Shown here: one piece after another, positions 34,823-41,935 of the stretch
Position numbering within the stretch: position 1 is the first letter of the stretch
Layout of the letters: every line of letters starts with the position of its first letter
Source of the DNA: Chloroflexota bacterium
Lineage (GTDB): Bacteria; Chloroflexota; Anaerolineae; J102
Assembly (NCBI GenBank): GCA_029782215.1
Contig: JAKOVD010000127.1
Coordinates: forward strand, 165,419 to 229,418
Direction: 5' to 3'
Length of the DNA: 64,000 nucleotides
Translations under genes and position numbers: made by a program
Notes under the pieces: generated by a model
The model's input: only the letters and a program-made list of their open reading frames with translations
Database searches by the model: none
What the model was told of the DNA's origin: nothing

Positions 34823-35668
34823 CTAGGCCAGGGGCTTCAGCAGCTCGGCTCGCGCCTTCGCCGCCTGTTCAGGCGTCAAGGCGCGTCCGTGGAAGGTGAA
34901 GTCAGCCTCGACAAAGGAAACGCCCTTGCCCTTGATGGTGTGCGCAATGATGATGACCGGTCTCTCCAAAACATCGCCGGCCATCATGAGCTTCACCACG
35001 AGGTCGTTGACGTCGTGACCGTTGGCCTCCAGTACCTTCCAGCCAAAGCTGCGCCACTTGGCCGCCAGGGGCTCCAGAGCCATTTCGCGGGCGATCGGGC
35101 CTGTCTCCTGGTACTTATTGTAGTCCAGAATGGCAATCAGGTTTCCAGCCTGGAAGTGCGCCGCCGCCATCGCCGCCTCCCAGACCTGGCCGGCCTCGCA
35201 TTCGCCGTCGCCGAGCAGGACGTAGACGCGGTAGTTCAGACCGTTCAGGCGGCCACCCAGCACGTGGCCCAAACCCACCGACAAGCCCTGGCCCAGCGAG
35301 CCGGTGGTGGCTTCGACGCCCGGCATCAGGCCCTGGATCGGATGCCCCTGCACCGGGCTGTTGATCTGGCGTAGCCGCCGGAGCTGGCTGCGATCAAAGT
35401 AGCCCGCACGCGCGAGGGCTGCATAGAGCAGGGGCGCTGCGTGTCCTTTGCTCATGATGAAGCGGTCGCGCCCCGGCCAGCCAGGCTCGTCTGCCCGGTA
35501 GCGCAGCACGCCGCCAAAGTAGAGACAGGTGACGATCTCAGCAGCGGAGAAGCAGCTTGATGGGTGGCCCGATCGGGCCCGCGTGGTCATCTCCAGGACG
35601 TCCAGGCGCAGGTCCCGGGCGATCTCTTGCAGGGTAGCAGTATCCAACATGGTCGTAGAGACAGGCAT
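34823..35668 (-). CDS. Transketolase, N-terminal (thiamine diphosphate-binding) subunit
   Basis: The 281-residue protein carries the thiamine-diphosphate site: SGHPSSCFSAAEIVTCLYFG, SKGHAAPLLYAAL, GQGLSVGLGHVLGG and the GDGECEAGQVWEAA motif that binds the metal-diphosphate. It forms an active enzyme only with the C-terminal subunit encoded 32 bp downstream. A split transketolase beside a PfkB kinase and a sugar isomerase resembles pathways where a branched ketose phosphate, such as apulose 4-phosphate, is resolved by transketolase, but xylulose 5-phosphate metabolism is equally possible. An internal ATG at 35650 is an alternative start. Confidence 0.92.
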   Translation of the reverse strand: MPVSTTMLDTATLQEIARDLRLDVLEMTTRARSGHPSSCFSAAEIVTCLYFGGVLRYRADEPGWPGRDRFIMSKGHAAPLLYAALARAGYFDRSQLRRLRQINSPVQGHPIQGLMPGVEATTGSLGQGLSVGLGHVLGGRLNGLNYRVYVLLGDGECEAGQVWEAAMAAAHFQAGNLIAILDYNKYQETGPIAREMALEPLAAKWRSFGWKVLEANGHDVNDLVVKLMMAGDVLERPVIIIAHTIKGKGVSFVEADFTFHGRALTPEQAAKARAELLKPLA

Positions 35669-35706
35669 TTGGCAGAGTGGAGTGCAGTACAGGGCGCCGG
35701 GATCGA

Positions 35707-36660
35707 TCAGTGGGCCTGCAGGAAGGCATCCACCTGCGCCGCCGTTGGCAGCGCCGGAATGACTCCGACCGTCTGGGCCGTGATCGCACCCACGGCGTTA
35801 GCGTAGCGCAGTAGCGGTTGCATGCGCGCCGGGCTCAGGTCAGACCAACCGTGGAGGGCAAGCTGAACAAGCACGGCGCCCATGAAGGCGTCGCCACAGC
35901 CGACGGCGTCGCGGACCTCTACACGGAAGGGATCTACGCGACCCTCCCCCTGGTTGGACTGGAAGTAGCTGCCATCGGCCCCCAGGGTCACGACGCAGAG
36001 CCGCGGGCCCCGAGCGATCAGCCTGGCGGCCGCCTCCGACAACGGAAGGCCGCCTTCGAGCAGCTCCAGCTCGCCCTCATTGACCTTGACCAGGTCGGCG
36101 AAGGGGATCATAGCCTCGATCTGGGTGCGCGCCTCGTCGGGCCCCGACCAAAGGCTAGGTCGATAGTTGACATCGAACGAAACGAGGGCGCCGCCTTGGC
36201 GCGCGATCCGGATCGCCTCATAGGTGGCGCTGCGGACAGGCTCGTCGGTCAGACTCAGCGAGCCGAAATGCAGCGCCTTGACACCGCTGAGCAGGTCCCG
36301 GTCCAGTTCTTCAGGGGCCAGAAGCGTGTCAGCGCCGGGATTCCGGTAGAAGACGTACTCGGGATGGTTGACATCGGGCTGGGCGATGATCGCCATGGTC
36401 GTGCGCGCCTTGGCGTCGAAGCGCACACCTCGGGTTTCGACGCCCTGCTCCCTGAGGACTTCGGCCAGGAAGTGCCCGAAAATGTCCTCACCCACCTTGC
36501 CCACGAAAGCAGTGGCTGCGCCCAGTCGCTGCGCCGCCACAGCGACGTTCGCCGGCGCCCCGCCGGGTTTGGGACGGAAGGCCGTGACCTCCACCAGCCG
36601 CCTCCCTACCTCGGCCGGGAACATATCGATGAGGACTTCACCTAAACAGACGATATCCAT
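35707..36660 (-). CDS. PfkB-family carbohydrate kinase (fructokinase-like)
   Basis: The 317-residue ribokinase-fold protein begins DIVCLGEVLIDMFP and has the PfkB signature 1 region (KPGGAPANVAVAAQRLG) and signature 2 (DAVGCGDAFMGAVL, with the catalytic Asp). Its overall pattern is closest to fructokinases. It phosphorylates a ketose or another free sugar with ATP and sits directly upstream of the split transketolase genes. AGGATGG lies 7 nt before the ATG. It may phosphorylate the ketose produced by the isomerase encoded upstream. Confidence 0.9.
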   Translation of the reverse strand: MDIVCLGEVLIDMFPAEVGRRLVEVTAFRPKPGGAPANVAVAAQRLGAATAFVGKVGEDIFGHFLAEVLREQGVETRGVRFDAKARTTMAIIAQPDVNHPEYVFYRNPGADTLLAPEELDRDLLSGVKALHFGSLSLTDEPVRSATYEAIRIARQGGALVSFDVNYRPSLWSGPDEARTQIEAMIPFADLVKVNEGELELLEGGLPLSEAAARLIARGPRLCVVTLGADGSYFQSNQGEGRVDPFRVEVRDAVGCGDAFMGAVLVQLALHGWSDLSPARMQPLLRYANAVGAITAQTVGVIPALPTAAQVDAFLQAH

Positions 36661-36688
36661 GCATAACCATCCTTTCGTGGGAAATCAC

Positions 36689-36808
36689 GACGTGACACGT
36701 GATGCGTGTTACGTATCACGTACTGCGTGATTCGTACCGCGTAAAGAGCGTTACTACGCATTACGCATTACGCATTTCACAATCCGCATTTCGCATTTCG
36801 CATTTCCT
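36689..36808. repeat. Long ACGTGAT/ATTACGC heptamer repeat block
   Basis: About seventeen 7-bp units run almost without a break, for example ACGTGAC, ACGTGAT, GCGTGTT and ACGTATC, then ATTACGC repeats and finally ATTTCGC, ATTTCGC and ATTTCCT. The block fills most of the spacer between the PfkB gene and the isomerase gene and shares words with the repeats at 23727 and 47154. Confidence 0.85.
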
Positions 36809-36811
36809 ATC

Positions 36812-37789
36812 TCATCCGGCCAGCATTCTGCGCATGAGGCGCGAAATGGCAATCGCGTCCGAACTTTGGAAGACAGCCCGCAGCTCGTCACGGGGGACAC
36901 GGTCGAGAAGCTCATAGCCGAATTCTAGGTTGCGGACGCTCTCCGCCACAACTTGCACCGGGTCCTCGCGATAGGGAAACAGATCCAGGCCAAACCAACC
37001 ATCGTAGCCCCACTCTTCCAGCCAGAACAGAGCTTCGAGGGTCTCCCACAGGTTGACCGTGCCCACGATGACGTCATCATCGAACAGCTTCCAATTGTCG
37101 TTCCAATGGGTGTGGAAGAGCTTGCCGTACCGGCTGCAGAGCGAGATCGACTCGGCCAGGTTCTCCTTCATCATGAAGGCATGGCCCATGTCGATGTTCA
37201 CCCCGAGGTTGGGACGGTTGATCTCGTTGACGATGGTCATGCAGTGCCCAATGGTGGGCAGCATGATGCGCGCACGCGGCTCCCAGGCCTTGTACTCGAC
37301 CACCAGCTTCTGGCTCGGCATGTAATCCGCCCATGCCGACAGGTTCTCGACCAGGTTGTCGAGCCGCTGCCGGTGATCGATCTGGAAGGGATAATCATAG
37401 CCGTCCTGGGCTGGCCAATACACCATGATCTCGGCTTCCATGAACTGCGCCAGGTCAGTCGTGCGCTTCGCCAGGTCCAGCGCCTCCTGGCGCAAACGTG
37501 CGTCAGGGTTCGTGAACTGGCCAAATTTGAACTTGGGATCGACCCACAAGTGCGGGCAGAACTGCACGATCCGCAGCCCCAAATCGTCCGCCAGCTTCTT
37601 TAGCTCTCGATAGTTGGCGTCGGTCACCTCGGTGGGATAGTGCATTTCCAGGCCGCCCACGCCTGGAACCGAGGCTGCCAGCCGGAAGCGGTCGGCGACG
37701 GTTTTGTCCGGCCGGTAACCCGCCTTGACGAAGCGGTCGCTTGTAGCGCCGAGAAACCAGATACCACACGACACTCTGATGTTACGCAT
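36812..37789 (-). CDS. Xylose isomerase-like sugar isomerase
   Basis: The product of about 325 residues starts at the ATG at 37789 (MRNIRVSCGIWFLG), 5 nt after AGGAGG. The barrel metal residues are recognisable in VVEYKAWEPR (Glu), NIDMGHAFM (Asp, His), THWNDNWKLFDDD (His, Asp) and GLDLFPYRED (Asp). This is an XylA-like layout rather than the epimerase one. It is the first enzyme gene after the UTRA regulator, followed by the PfkB and transketolase genes, so it probably catalyses the first step, aldose to ketose, for that unit. Confidence 0.8.
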   Translation of the reverse strand: MRNIRVSCGIWFLGATSDRFVKAGYRPDKTVADRFRLAASVPGVGGLEMHYPTEVTDANYRELKKLADDLGLRIVQFCPHLWVDPKFKFGQFTNPDARLRQEALDLAKRTTDLAQFMEAEIMVYWPAQDGYDYPFQIDHRQRLDNLVENLSAWADYMPSQKLVVEYKAWEPRARIMLPTIGHCMTIVNEINRPNLGVNIDMGHAFMMKENLAESISLCSRYGKLFHTHWNDNWKLFDDDVIVGTVNLWETLEALFWLEEWGYDGWFGLDLFPYREDPVQVVAESVRNLEFGYELLDRVPRDELRAVFQSSDAIAISRLMRRMLAG

Positions 37790-37873
37790 GGGAGCCTCCT
37801 GATGGGGCATGGTGAAAGGGCGGCAGCGCCCTTGTCTTGGGCCATAGACGCGATGTTGTCGTACGCCTTTTGA

Positions 37874-38611
37874 TCAGCCTCGCAGTTCGTTGTACAAGAC
37901 ATAGCGGTCGCCGCGATGGTCCACGCGGAGGTACTCAACCGGCGCCTCGTCCTGCGCATAGGAAACGCGATCGATGTGGAGCAGCGGCGCTCCCGGCTCG
38001 ATGCCGAGGCTTCTGGCCACGCCCGGCGTCGCTGCCGTCGCCCGGATCGACTGCCGTGCACCGGTCAAACGAATGTCGTAGTCTCGCTCCAGGCATTCCC
38101 GCAGCGGCTCACCGGCGAAATCGTGCCGCTGCAAGATTCCTGGGCATTGGGCGTGGATGAGGAACGATTCCTCGATGCTCAAGGGTTCGCCATCAGCCAG
38201 GCGCAGCCGGGTGATGTGCGCGAGCTCCGTGCCGGGTGTCACGCCAAGCCGGGCCGCGATGTCCTCCGGCGCTGCCACCAGCGCCGCCGACAGCACTTCC
38301 GTGCCTGCCTGGAACCCGCGCTGGCGCATTTCCTCAGTAAAGCTGACGATGCGCCCCAGTCCCTGGTCCACCGTCGGATGGGCGACGAACGTTCCCCTGC
38401 CCCTCTGGCGATAGATAAGACCTTCCTTCACCAGGGCGTCGAGCGCCTGTCTCACCACCACGCGACTGACCTGGTGCTGCTGCAGAAGCTCTGTTTCCGT
38501 GGGCAGCATGTCCCCGGGGCGCCACTCGCCGGCCGCGATCCCGCCTCGCAGCAGATCGTGGAGCTGCTGGTAGAGGGGTGTACTGCTCTGGCGGCTTAGC
38601 TGGTCTCGCAT
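37874..38611 (-). CDS. GntR/HutC-type transcriptional regulator (UTRA domain)
   Basis: The 245-residue regulator has a winged helix (PLYQQLHDLLRGGIAAGEW, LPTETELLQQHQVSRVVVRQ, ALDALVKEGLIYRQRGRGTF) and a C-terminal UTRA effector domain (GTELAHITRLRLADGEPLSI, PLLHIDRVSYAQDEAPVEYL). UTRA regulators bind sugar phosphates or related metabolites. It is the first gene of the isomerase-kinase-transketolase unit and is preceded by a promoter-overlapping inverted repeat (38653-38670), so it probably represses its own operon. Confidence 0.92.
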   Translation of the reverse strand: MRDQLSRQSSTPLYQQLHDLLRGGIAAGEWRPGDMLPTETELLQQHQVSRVVVRQALDALVKEGLIYRQRGRGTFVAHPTVDQGLGRIVSFTEEMRQRGFQAGTEVLSAALVAAPEDIAARLGVTPGTELAHITRLRLADGEPLSIEESFLIHAQCPGILQRHDFAGEPLRECLERDYDIRLTGARQSIRATAATPGVARSLGIEPGAPLLHIDRVSYAQDEAPVEYLRVDHRGDRYVLYNELRG

Positions 38612-38652
38612 CGTCTGCCTGTGCTGTGGTGAAAGCCGGACGACTAATTATT

Positions 38653-38692
38653 ATAATGTTAGGACATTATCACGGGCCGGGCTTCCTGTCAA
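38653..38692 (-). promoter_or_regulatory. Promoter and inverted-repeat operator of the UTRA regulator unit
   Basis: A perfect -35 TTGACA (38687-38692) is 17 bp from a weak -10 TAATGT (38664-38669) on the minus strand. The inverted repeat ATAATGT-N4-ACATTAT (38653-38670) covers the -10 region. A second -10-like TATAAT lies at 38650-38655. The short A/T-rich block stands out from the GC-rich surroundings. Confidence 0.6.
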
Positions 38693-38781
38693 GTGGCAGC
38701 TCGCGGCGGTCCCATGTATAGGCATTTGCCGGCAAATCCCGTTCCGCCCAGCCGACTTTGGTCCGCCTTGCCGAGCCTTGA

Positions 38782-39075
38782 ATCGCCGAGATGCTGCTTG
38801 AGGCCACCTACTCCGACCTGCCCTACAAGCCCGGCGACGACGTTGCCTTGCTGATCGACGGTATGGGCCGCACACCGATCTCCGAGCTCGCTTCGCTGTA
38901 CGGACACGCTCACGGCAGCTTGCCAAGCGCGGCGTCAAAGTGCGGCGCGGCTACATCGGCGAGTACTGCACGTCCCCGGAGATGGCAGGGTTCTCGCTCA
39001 CCCTGGTCAAGGTCGACGATCAGCTCAAGAAGCTGTTTATGCCGCCGGCCGAGGTTGCCGTCCGCATCTACAGGT
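38782..39075 (+). pseudogene. Decayed dihydroxyacetone kinase (DhaK) fragment
   Basis: Only the C-terminal part of a DhaK subunit can be recognised. Frame one gives IAEMLLEATYSDLPYKPGDD, ALLIDGMGRTPISELASLYG and HAHGSL up to about 38921. A one-base deletion there shifts the frame, and the rest continues as AKRGVKVRRGYIGEYCTSPE, MAGFSLTLVKVDDQLKKLF and PPAEVAVRIYR to 39075. A TGA lies just upstream (38779), so the N-terminal two thirds are missing or too decayed to see. A typical terminator lies downstream on the same strand. DhaK phosphorylates dihydroxyacetone; the intact gene probably belonged to triose metabolism next to the transketolase unit. Confidence 0.85.
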
Positions 39076-39156
39076 GGCGAGAGGCCTGTGGCGCCCAGCA
39101 GACGCATCCGCGCTTCCCATTGCCACAGGCTTTGCCTCCCACGAGATTCAGTTTCA

Positions 39157-39194
39157 CACGGCCCGGCGAGGCTGTCTCGCCGGGCCGTGTTTTA
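39157..39194 (+). terminator. Rho-independent terminator downstream of the dhaK remnant
   Basis: A perfect 15-bp stem (39157-39171 with 39177-39191) and a 5-nt loop are followed by TTTT on the plus strand. It marks the former end of a plus-strand dha transcript and now insulates the glycosyltransferase gene. Confidence 0.85.
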
Positions 39195-39287
39195 AGGCGG
39201 CTCCGCCAATGAGTGTGCCCATGGCAGCTCGGCGTCGTCGCGGCCCAGCTTGGGGCTGGGGCGCCCCGGCGCCCCGGCGTGGCGTGA

Positions 39288-39316
39288 TTGCGCGAAGCGG
39301 CGACGCACGCTAGAAT
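39288..39316 (+). promoter_or_regulatory. Probable promoter of the glycosyltransferase-like gene
   Basis: TTGCGC (39288-39293) and TAGAAT (39311-39316) are separated by 17 bp, 38 bp before the ATG at 39354. The match is moderate and the function inferred. Confidence 0.45.
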
Positions 39317-39353
39317 GTGCCCACCGCCGCACGACGAAGGGCAAGCGAAGCAC

Positions 39354-40463
39354 ATGAGGCTTTCATCGCTGTTGGGACGCTTCCACCGGGCAACGCCGAG
39401 AACAGAGGGTCGCCTGCCAATTCGCTATGTCAACGCCGATCCGGCGCATGCCACCTATTCCTTGCTCTCGGTCGACCCGCCCATCTTCATCGTGGCGCAT
39501 TGGATGGACGAAGATCTCCGGTTCGCGAGCTCGCTCGAACCGGTCTACGCCTTTCTGGCGGAGCGTCGCGCCTATTTCCTCATGCTCTGGTGCTGGCACA
39601 TCGACGAACCGGAGCGGGTGGCATGGGTGCGGCGTTATGAGCTGCAGCATCAGCGGACCTTTCCCGGCCATCGTTTCATCCATCTCTGTAACATGCAGTC
39701 CCAATACGATGCTTTTGCCGCTGCTGGACTCGAGGCGGTCTTCTGCAGCCAGAATGCCCTGGTGGATGAGCGCATCTACTGCCCGCAGCCAGGCATGCCC
39801 AAACGCTTCGACGCCGTCTACGACGCCCGTCTGAAGGCGTACAAGCGGCATGAGCTTGCCACCGCGCTTGACAGCCTGGCTCTCATCTACGCCCGCACGC
39901 CGGGCATCGACGATCCCGCTGTCGCAGCCCGCATTTTGGGTGCGCTTCCGCGCGCCCATTCTTTTGGCCAGGGGCCTGCGGGAACCTACCGGTGGCTTTC
40001 CGACACCGAGGTGAACACGTGCCTCAACCAGTGCCAGGTGGGGCTTTGCCTCTCGGCCGTGGAAGGAGCCAACTACGCCAGCATCCAGTACCTGCTGGCT
40101 GGCCTTCCTGTGGTCTCAACGGTGAGCAAAGGAGGACGGGACGTGTTCTTTGACGACTTCTGCGCCTGCATCGTTGACGATTCACCTGAGGCCGTGCGCG
40201 CTGGCGTTGAGCTCATGATCGAACGTCGCCCGCCACCCGAACTGATACGACAACACGCCCTGGCCAGGGTCGACCAGCACCGCCTCCGCTTCATCGACAC
40301 CGTTCAACGTATCTATGATGCGGAGGGAATCGACAGAACCTTCGCCGGGGAGTGGGACGCGGTCTTCTTCAACCGCATGGTGCGGTGGCAGAGTCATGCC
40401 GAAACCATTCAACGTCTCGCCACAGCCGGTAGGACATTGCCCACTGTCCGTGCTACGATGTGA
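39354..40463 (+). CDS. Glycosyltransferase-like protein
   Basis: Taking the ATG at 39354 (MRLSSLLGRF), the protein has 369 residues. The second half carries a GT-B-like donor-site pattern: VGLCLSAVEGANYASIQYLL, AGLPVVSTVSKGGRDVFFDD and FCACIVDDSPEAVRAGV, which resembles the E-x7-E and nucleotide-binding region of family 4-type enzymes. The N-terminal half (FIVAHWMDEDLRF, LMLWCWHIDE) does not match a family I can name. The gene is separate from the sugar island and close to the nitrilase-like gene, whose frame begins at its stop codon. It may modify a surface glycan. Confidence 0.6.
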   Translation: MRLSSLLGRFHRATPRTEGRLPIRYVNADPAHATYSLLSVDPPIFIVAHWMDEDLRFASSLEPVYAFLAERRAYFLMLWCWHIDEPERVAWVRRYELQHQRTFPGHRFIHLCNMQSQYDAFAAAGLEAVFCSQNALVDERIYCPQPGMPKRFDAVYDARLKAYKRHELATALDSLALIYARTPGIDDPAVAARILGALPRAHSFGQGPAGTYRWLSDTEVNTCLNQCQVGLCLSAVEGANYASIQYLLAGLPVVSTVSKGGRDVFFDDFCACIVDDSPEAVRAGVELMIERRPPPELIRQHALARVDQHRLRFIDTVQRIYDAEGIDRTFAGEWDAVFFNRMVRWQSHAETIQRLATAGRTLPTVRATM

Positions 40464-40501
40464 GCCCCTTTTCCGGCCAAGCCCTCACGGATTTCACCGC
40501 C

Positions 40502-41899
40502 ATGGATAAACCCATTGTTGCCTGCATCCAACAGCGGCTCATCGTTCCCAAGACCGGCGATGACTACCCGGCCTATCTGAACCGTTTCCTGCGCACGGCC
40601 AAGGCCAAGGGCGCCGTCCTGGCGGTCTTCCCTGAGTTAAGCGGCCTTGCCACGAGCGTCGTCACCTTCACAGGTTGGCGCAATGAGCTGCTCAAGACCG
40701 CAGGCCAGGGTCAGCTTCCCCGCGCCGGCTTCTGGGATCGCACCAAGGCTAAAATGGCCGGTGGCGCTGCGAGCGTCGCCCAGGCCGACCTGCGCAAGTC
40801 GCTGGTAAGCGCCGTCGGCGGTATGCCCGAAGCCCTGCGCGACGCCTATATCGCTGCCTTCACCGGTCTGGCCCGCCACTATGAGATGACGATCATCGCC
40901 GGGAGCCTCTACGAGCTGGATCCCGCTTCCGGCGCCCTGCGCAACATGTCCTACGTTTTTGGGCCGGATGGCGCCATCCTGGGCAAACAGGCCAAGGTCA
41001 TGGTCGGCCAGCGCGAGGCCAGCCTGGCCACGCCTGCCGACGGTTGGGGGATCATCCCCACGCCAGCCGGCCGCGTGGGCCTCCTCATCGGCGGCGATGC
41101 TCTTTACCCGGAGCCGGCGCGCATCCTGGCGTACCAGGGCGCCGACATGCTGGTGACCATTGCCGCCGTGAACCAGCCCGCGACCTATCACAAGATTCGC
41201 CAGGCAGCCTTGGCGCGGTGCCAGGAGAACCAGCTCTACGGCTTGGCCAGCTTCCTGACCGGCCCGGACCCCTTCGCCCAGGCGGATGCACCGCCCTTTG
41301 TGGGCGCCGGCGCCATCTTCGCCCCCGCCGACTTCACCCCCCGTTTCACCGGCGTGATGGTCGAGGTCGGCAGTCCCCTGGCCGAAGCCGTCATCACCGC
41401 CGAATGGGATTACGAAGCCTTGCTCGAACTCTGGGAGCAGGGCGATACGCCTCTGCGTCGCGACATGCCGATGCTGCAGACAGGCGCCATCTTGGCCAAC
41501 GTCTACGGCAGCGGGCTGCCCCTGGCCGCGGCCGAGAGGCTGATGCTGACGGGACCGGCCAAACCCGCCCTGGTGGATTCCGGCCCCGGCCCGGCGCTCG
41601 AACAAGAGGAAATGGTCACAGCCCGGGTTGCGGCCGCTGCCGGTGAAGCCGTCGCCAGCGAGCAACCTGAGCCCCAGACCGAGACTGGCCCTGAGCCGGC
41701 GGCAGAAGCCCCGACGCCGGCGGAAGAACGGCCCATTGAGGCGCCGCCCACCGCCGTCGTGGATGTGCAGGAGGGGGCCGGTGCCGGCCCCGAACCTACC
41801 CTTCCTCCGGAGCCCGACCTTTCGGAGGCATCCCTGCCCGCGGAGGAACCGCCTCCCCTGGTGGAGGAACGCCGCCGGCGTTTTCCCTGGCAGAAATAG
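40502..41899 (+). CDS. Nitrilase-superfamily fold protein lacking the catalytic cysteine
   Basis: From the ATG at 40502 the protein has 465 residues. Residues 1-330 follow the carbon-nitrogen hydrolase fold: Glu45 in VFPELSG, Lys162/165 in GKQAKVMVG, and RVGLLIGGDALYPEPAR. In active members that last segment reads as a Gly-x-x-(I/V)-Cys-x-Asp motif. Here the Cys position is Gly197, so the normal nucleophile is missing. The last 130 residues are a disordered Pro/Glu/Ala-rich tail ending RRRRFPWQK. It is probably a non-catalytic paralogue or uses another mechanism. It sits 38 bp after the glycosyltransferase gene and is closed by a convergent hairpin. Confidence 0.75.
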   Translation: MDKPIVACIQQRLIVPKTGDDYPAYLNRFLRTAKAKGAVLAVFPELSGLATSVVTFTGWRNELLKTAGQGQLPRAGFWDRTKAKMAGGAASVAQADLRKSLVSAVGGMPEALRDAYIAAFTGLARHYEMTIIAGSLYELDPASGALRNMSYVFGPDGAILGKQAKVMVGQREASLATPADGWGIIPTPAGRVGLLIGGDALYPEPARILAYQGADMLVTIAAVNQPATYHKIRQAALARCQENQLYGLASFLTGPDPFAQADAPPFVGAGAIFAPADFTPRFTGVMVEVGSPLAEAVITAEWDYEALLELWEQGDTPLRRDMPMLQTGAILANVYGSGLPLAAAERLMLTGPAKPALVDSGPGPALEQEEMVTARVAAAAGEAVASEQPEPQTETGPEPAAEAPTPAEERPIEAPPTAVVDVQEGAGAGPEPTLPPEPDLSEASLPAEEPPPLVEERRRRFPWQK

Positions 41900-41902
41900 A
41901 AG

Positions 41903-41933
41903 AGAGGCGGCGCCGGGCTCCGGCGCCGCCTCT
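41903..41933. terminator. Bidirectional hairpin between convergent genes
   Basis: A perfect 14-bp stem (41903-41916 with 41920-41933) with a 3-nt loop lies between the nitrilase-like gene (plus) and the reductase gene (minus). T-rich tails are poor on both sides, so termination strength is uncertain. Confidence 0.55.
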
Positions 41934-41935
41934 GT

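Noticed and set aside
38612..38781. N-terminal part of the dhaK relic
   Set aside because: I could not align this stretch with DhaK in any frame; beyond the regulator promoter nothing is supported here.
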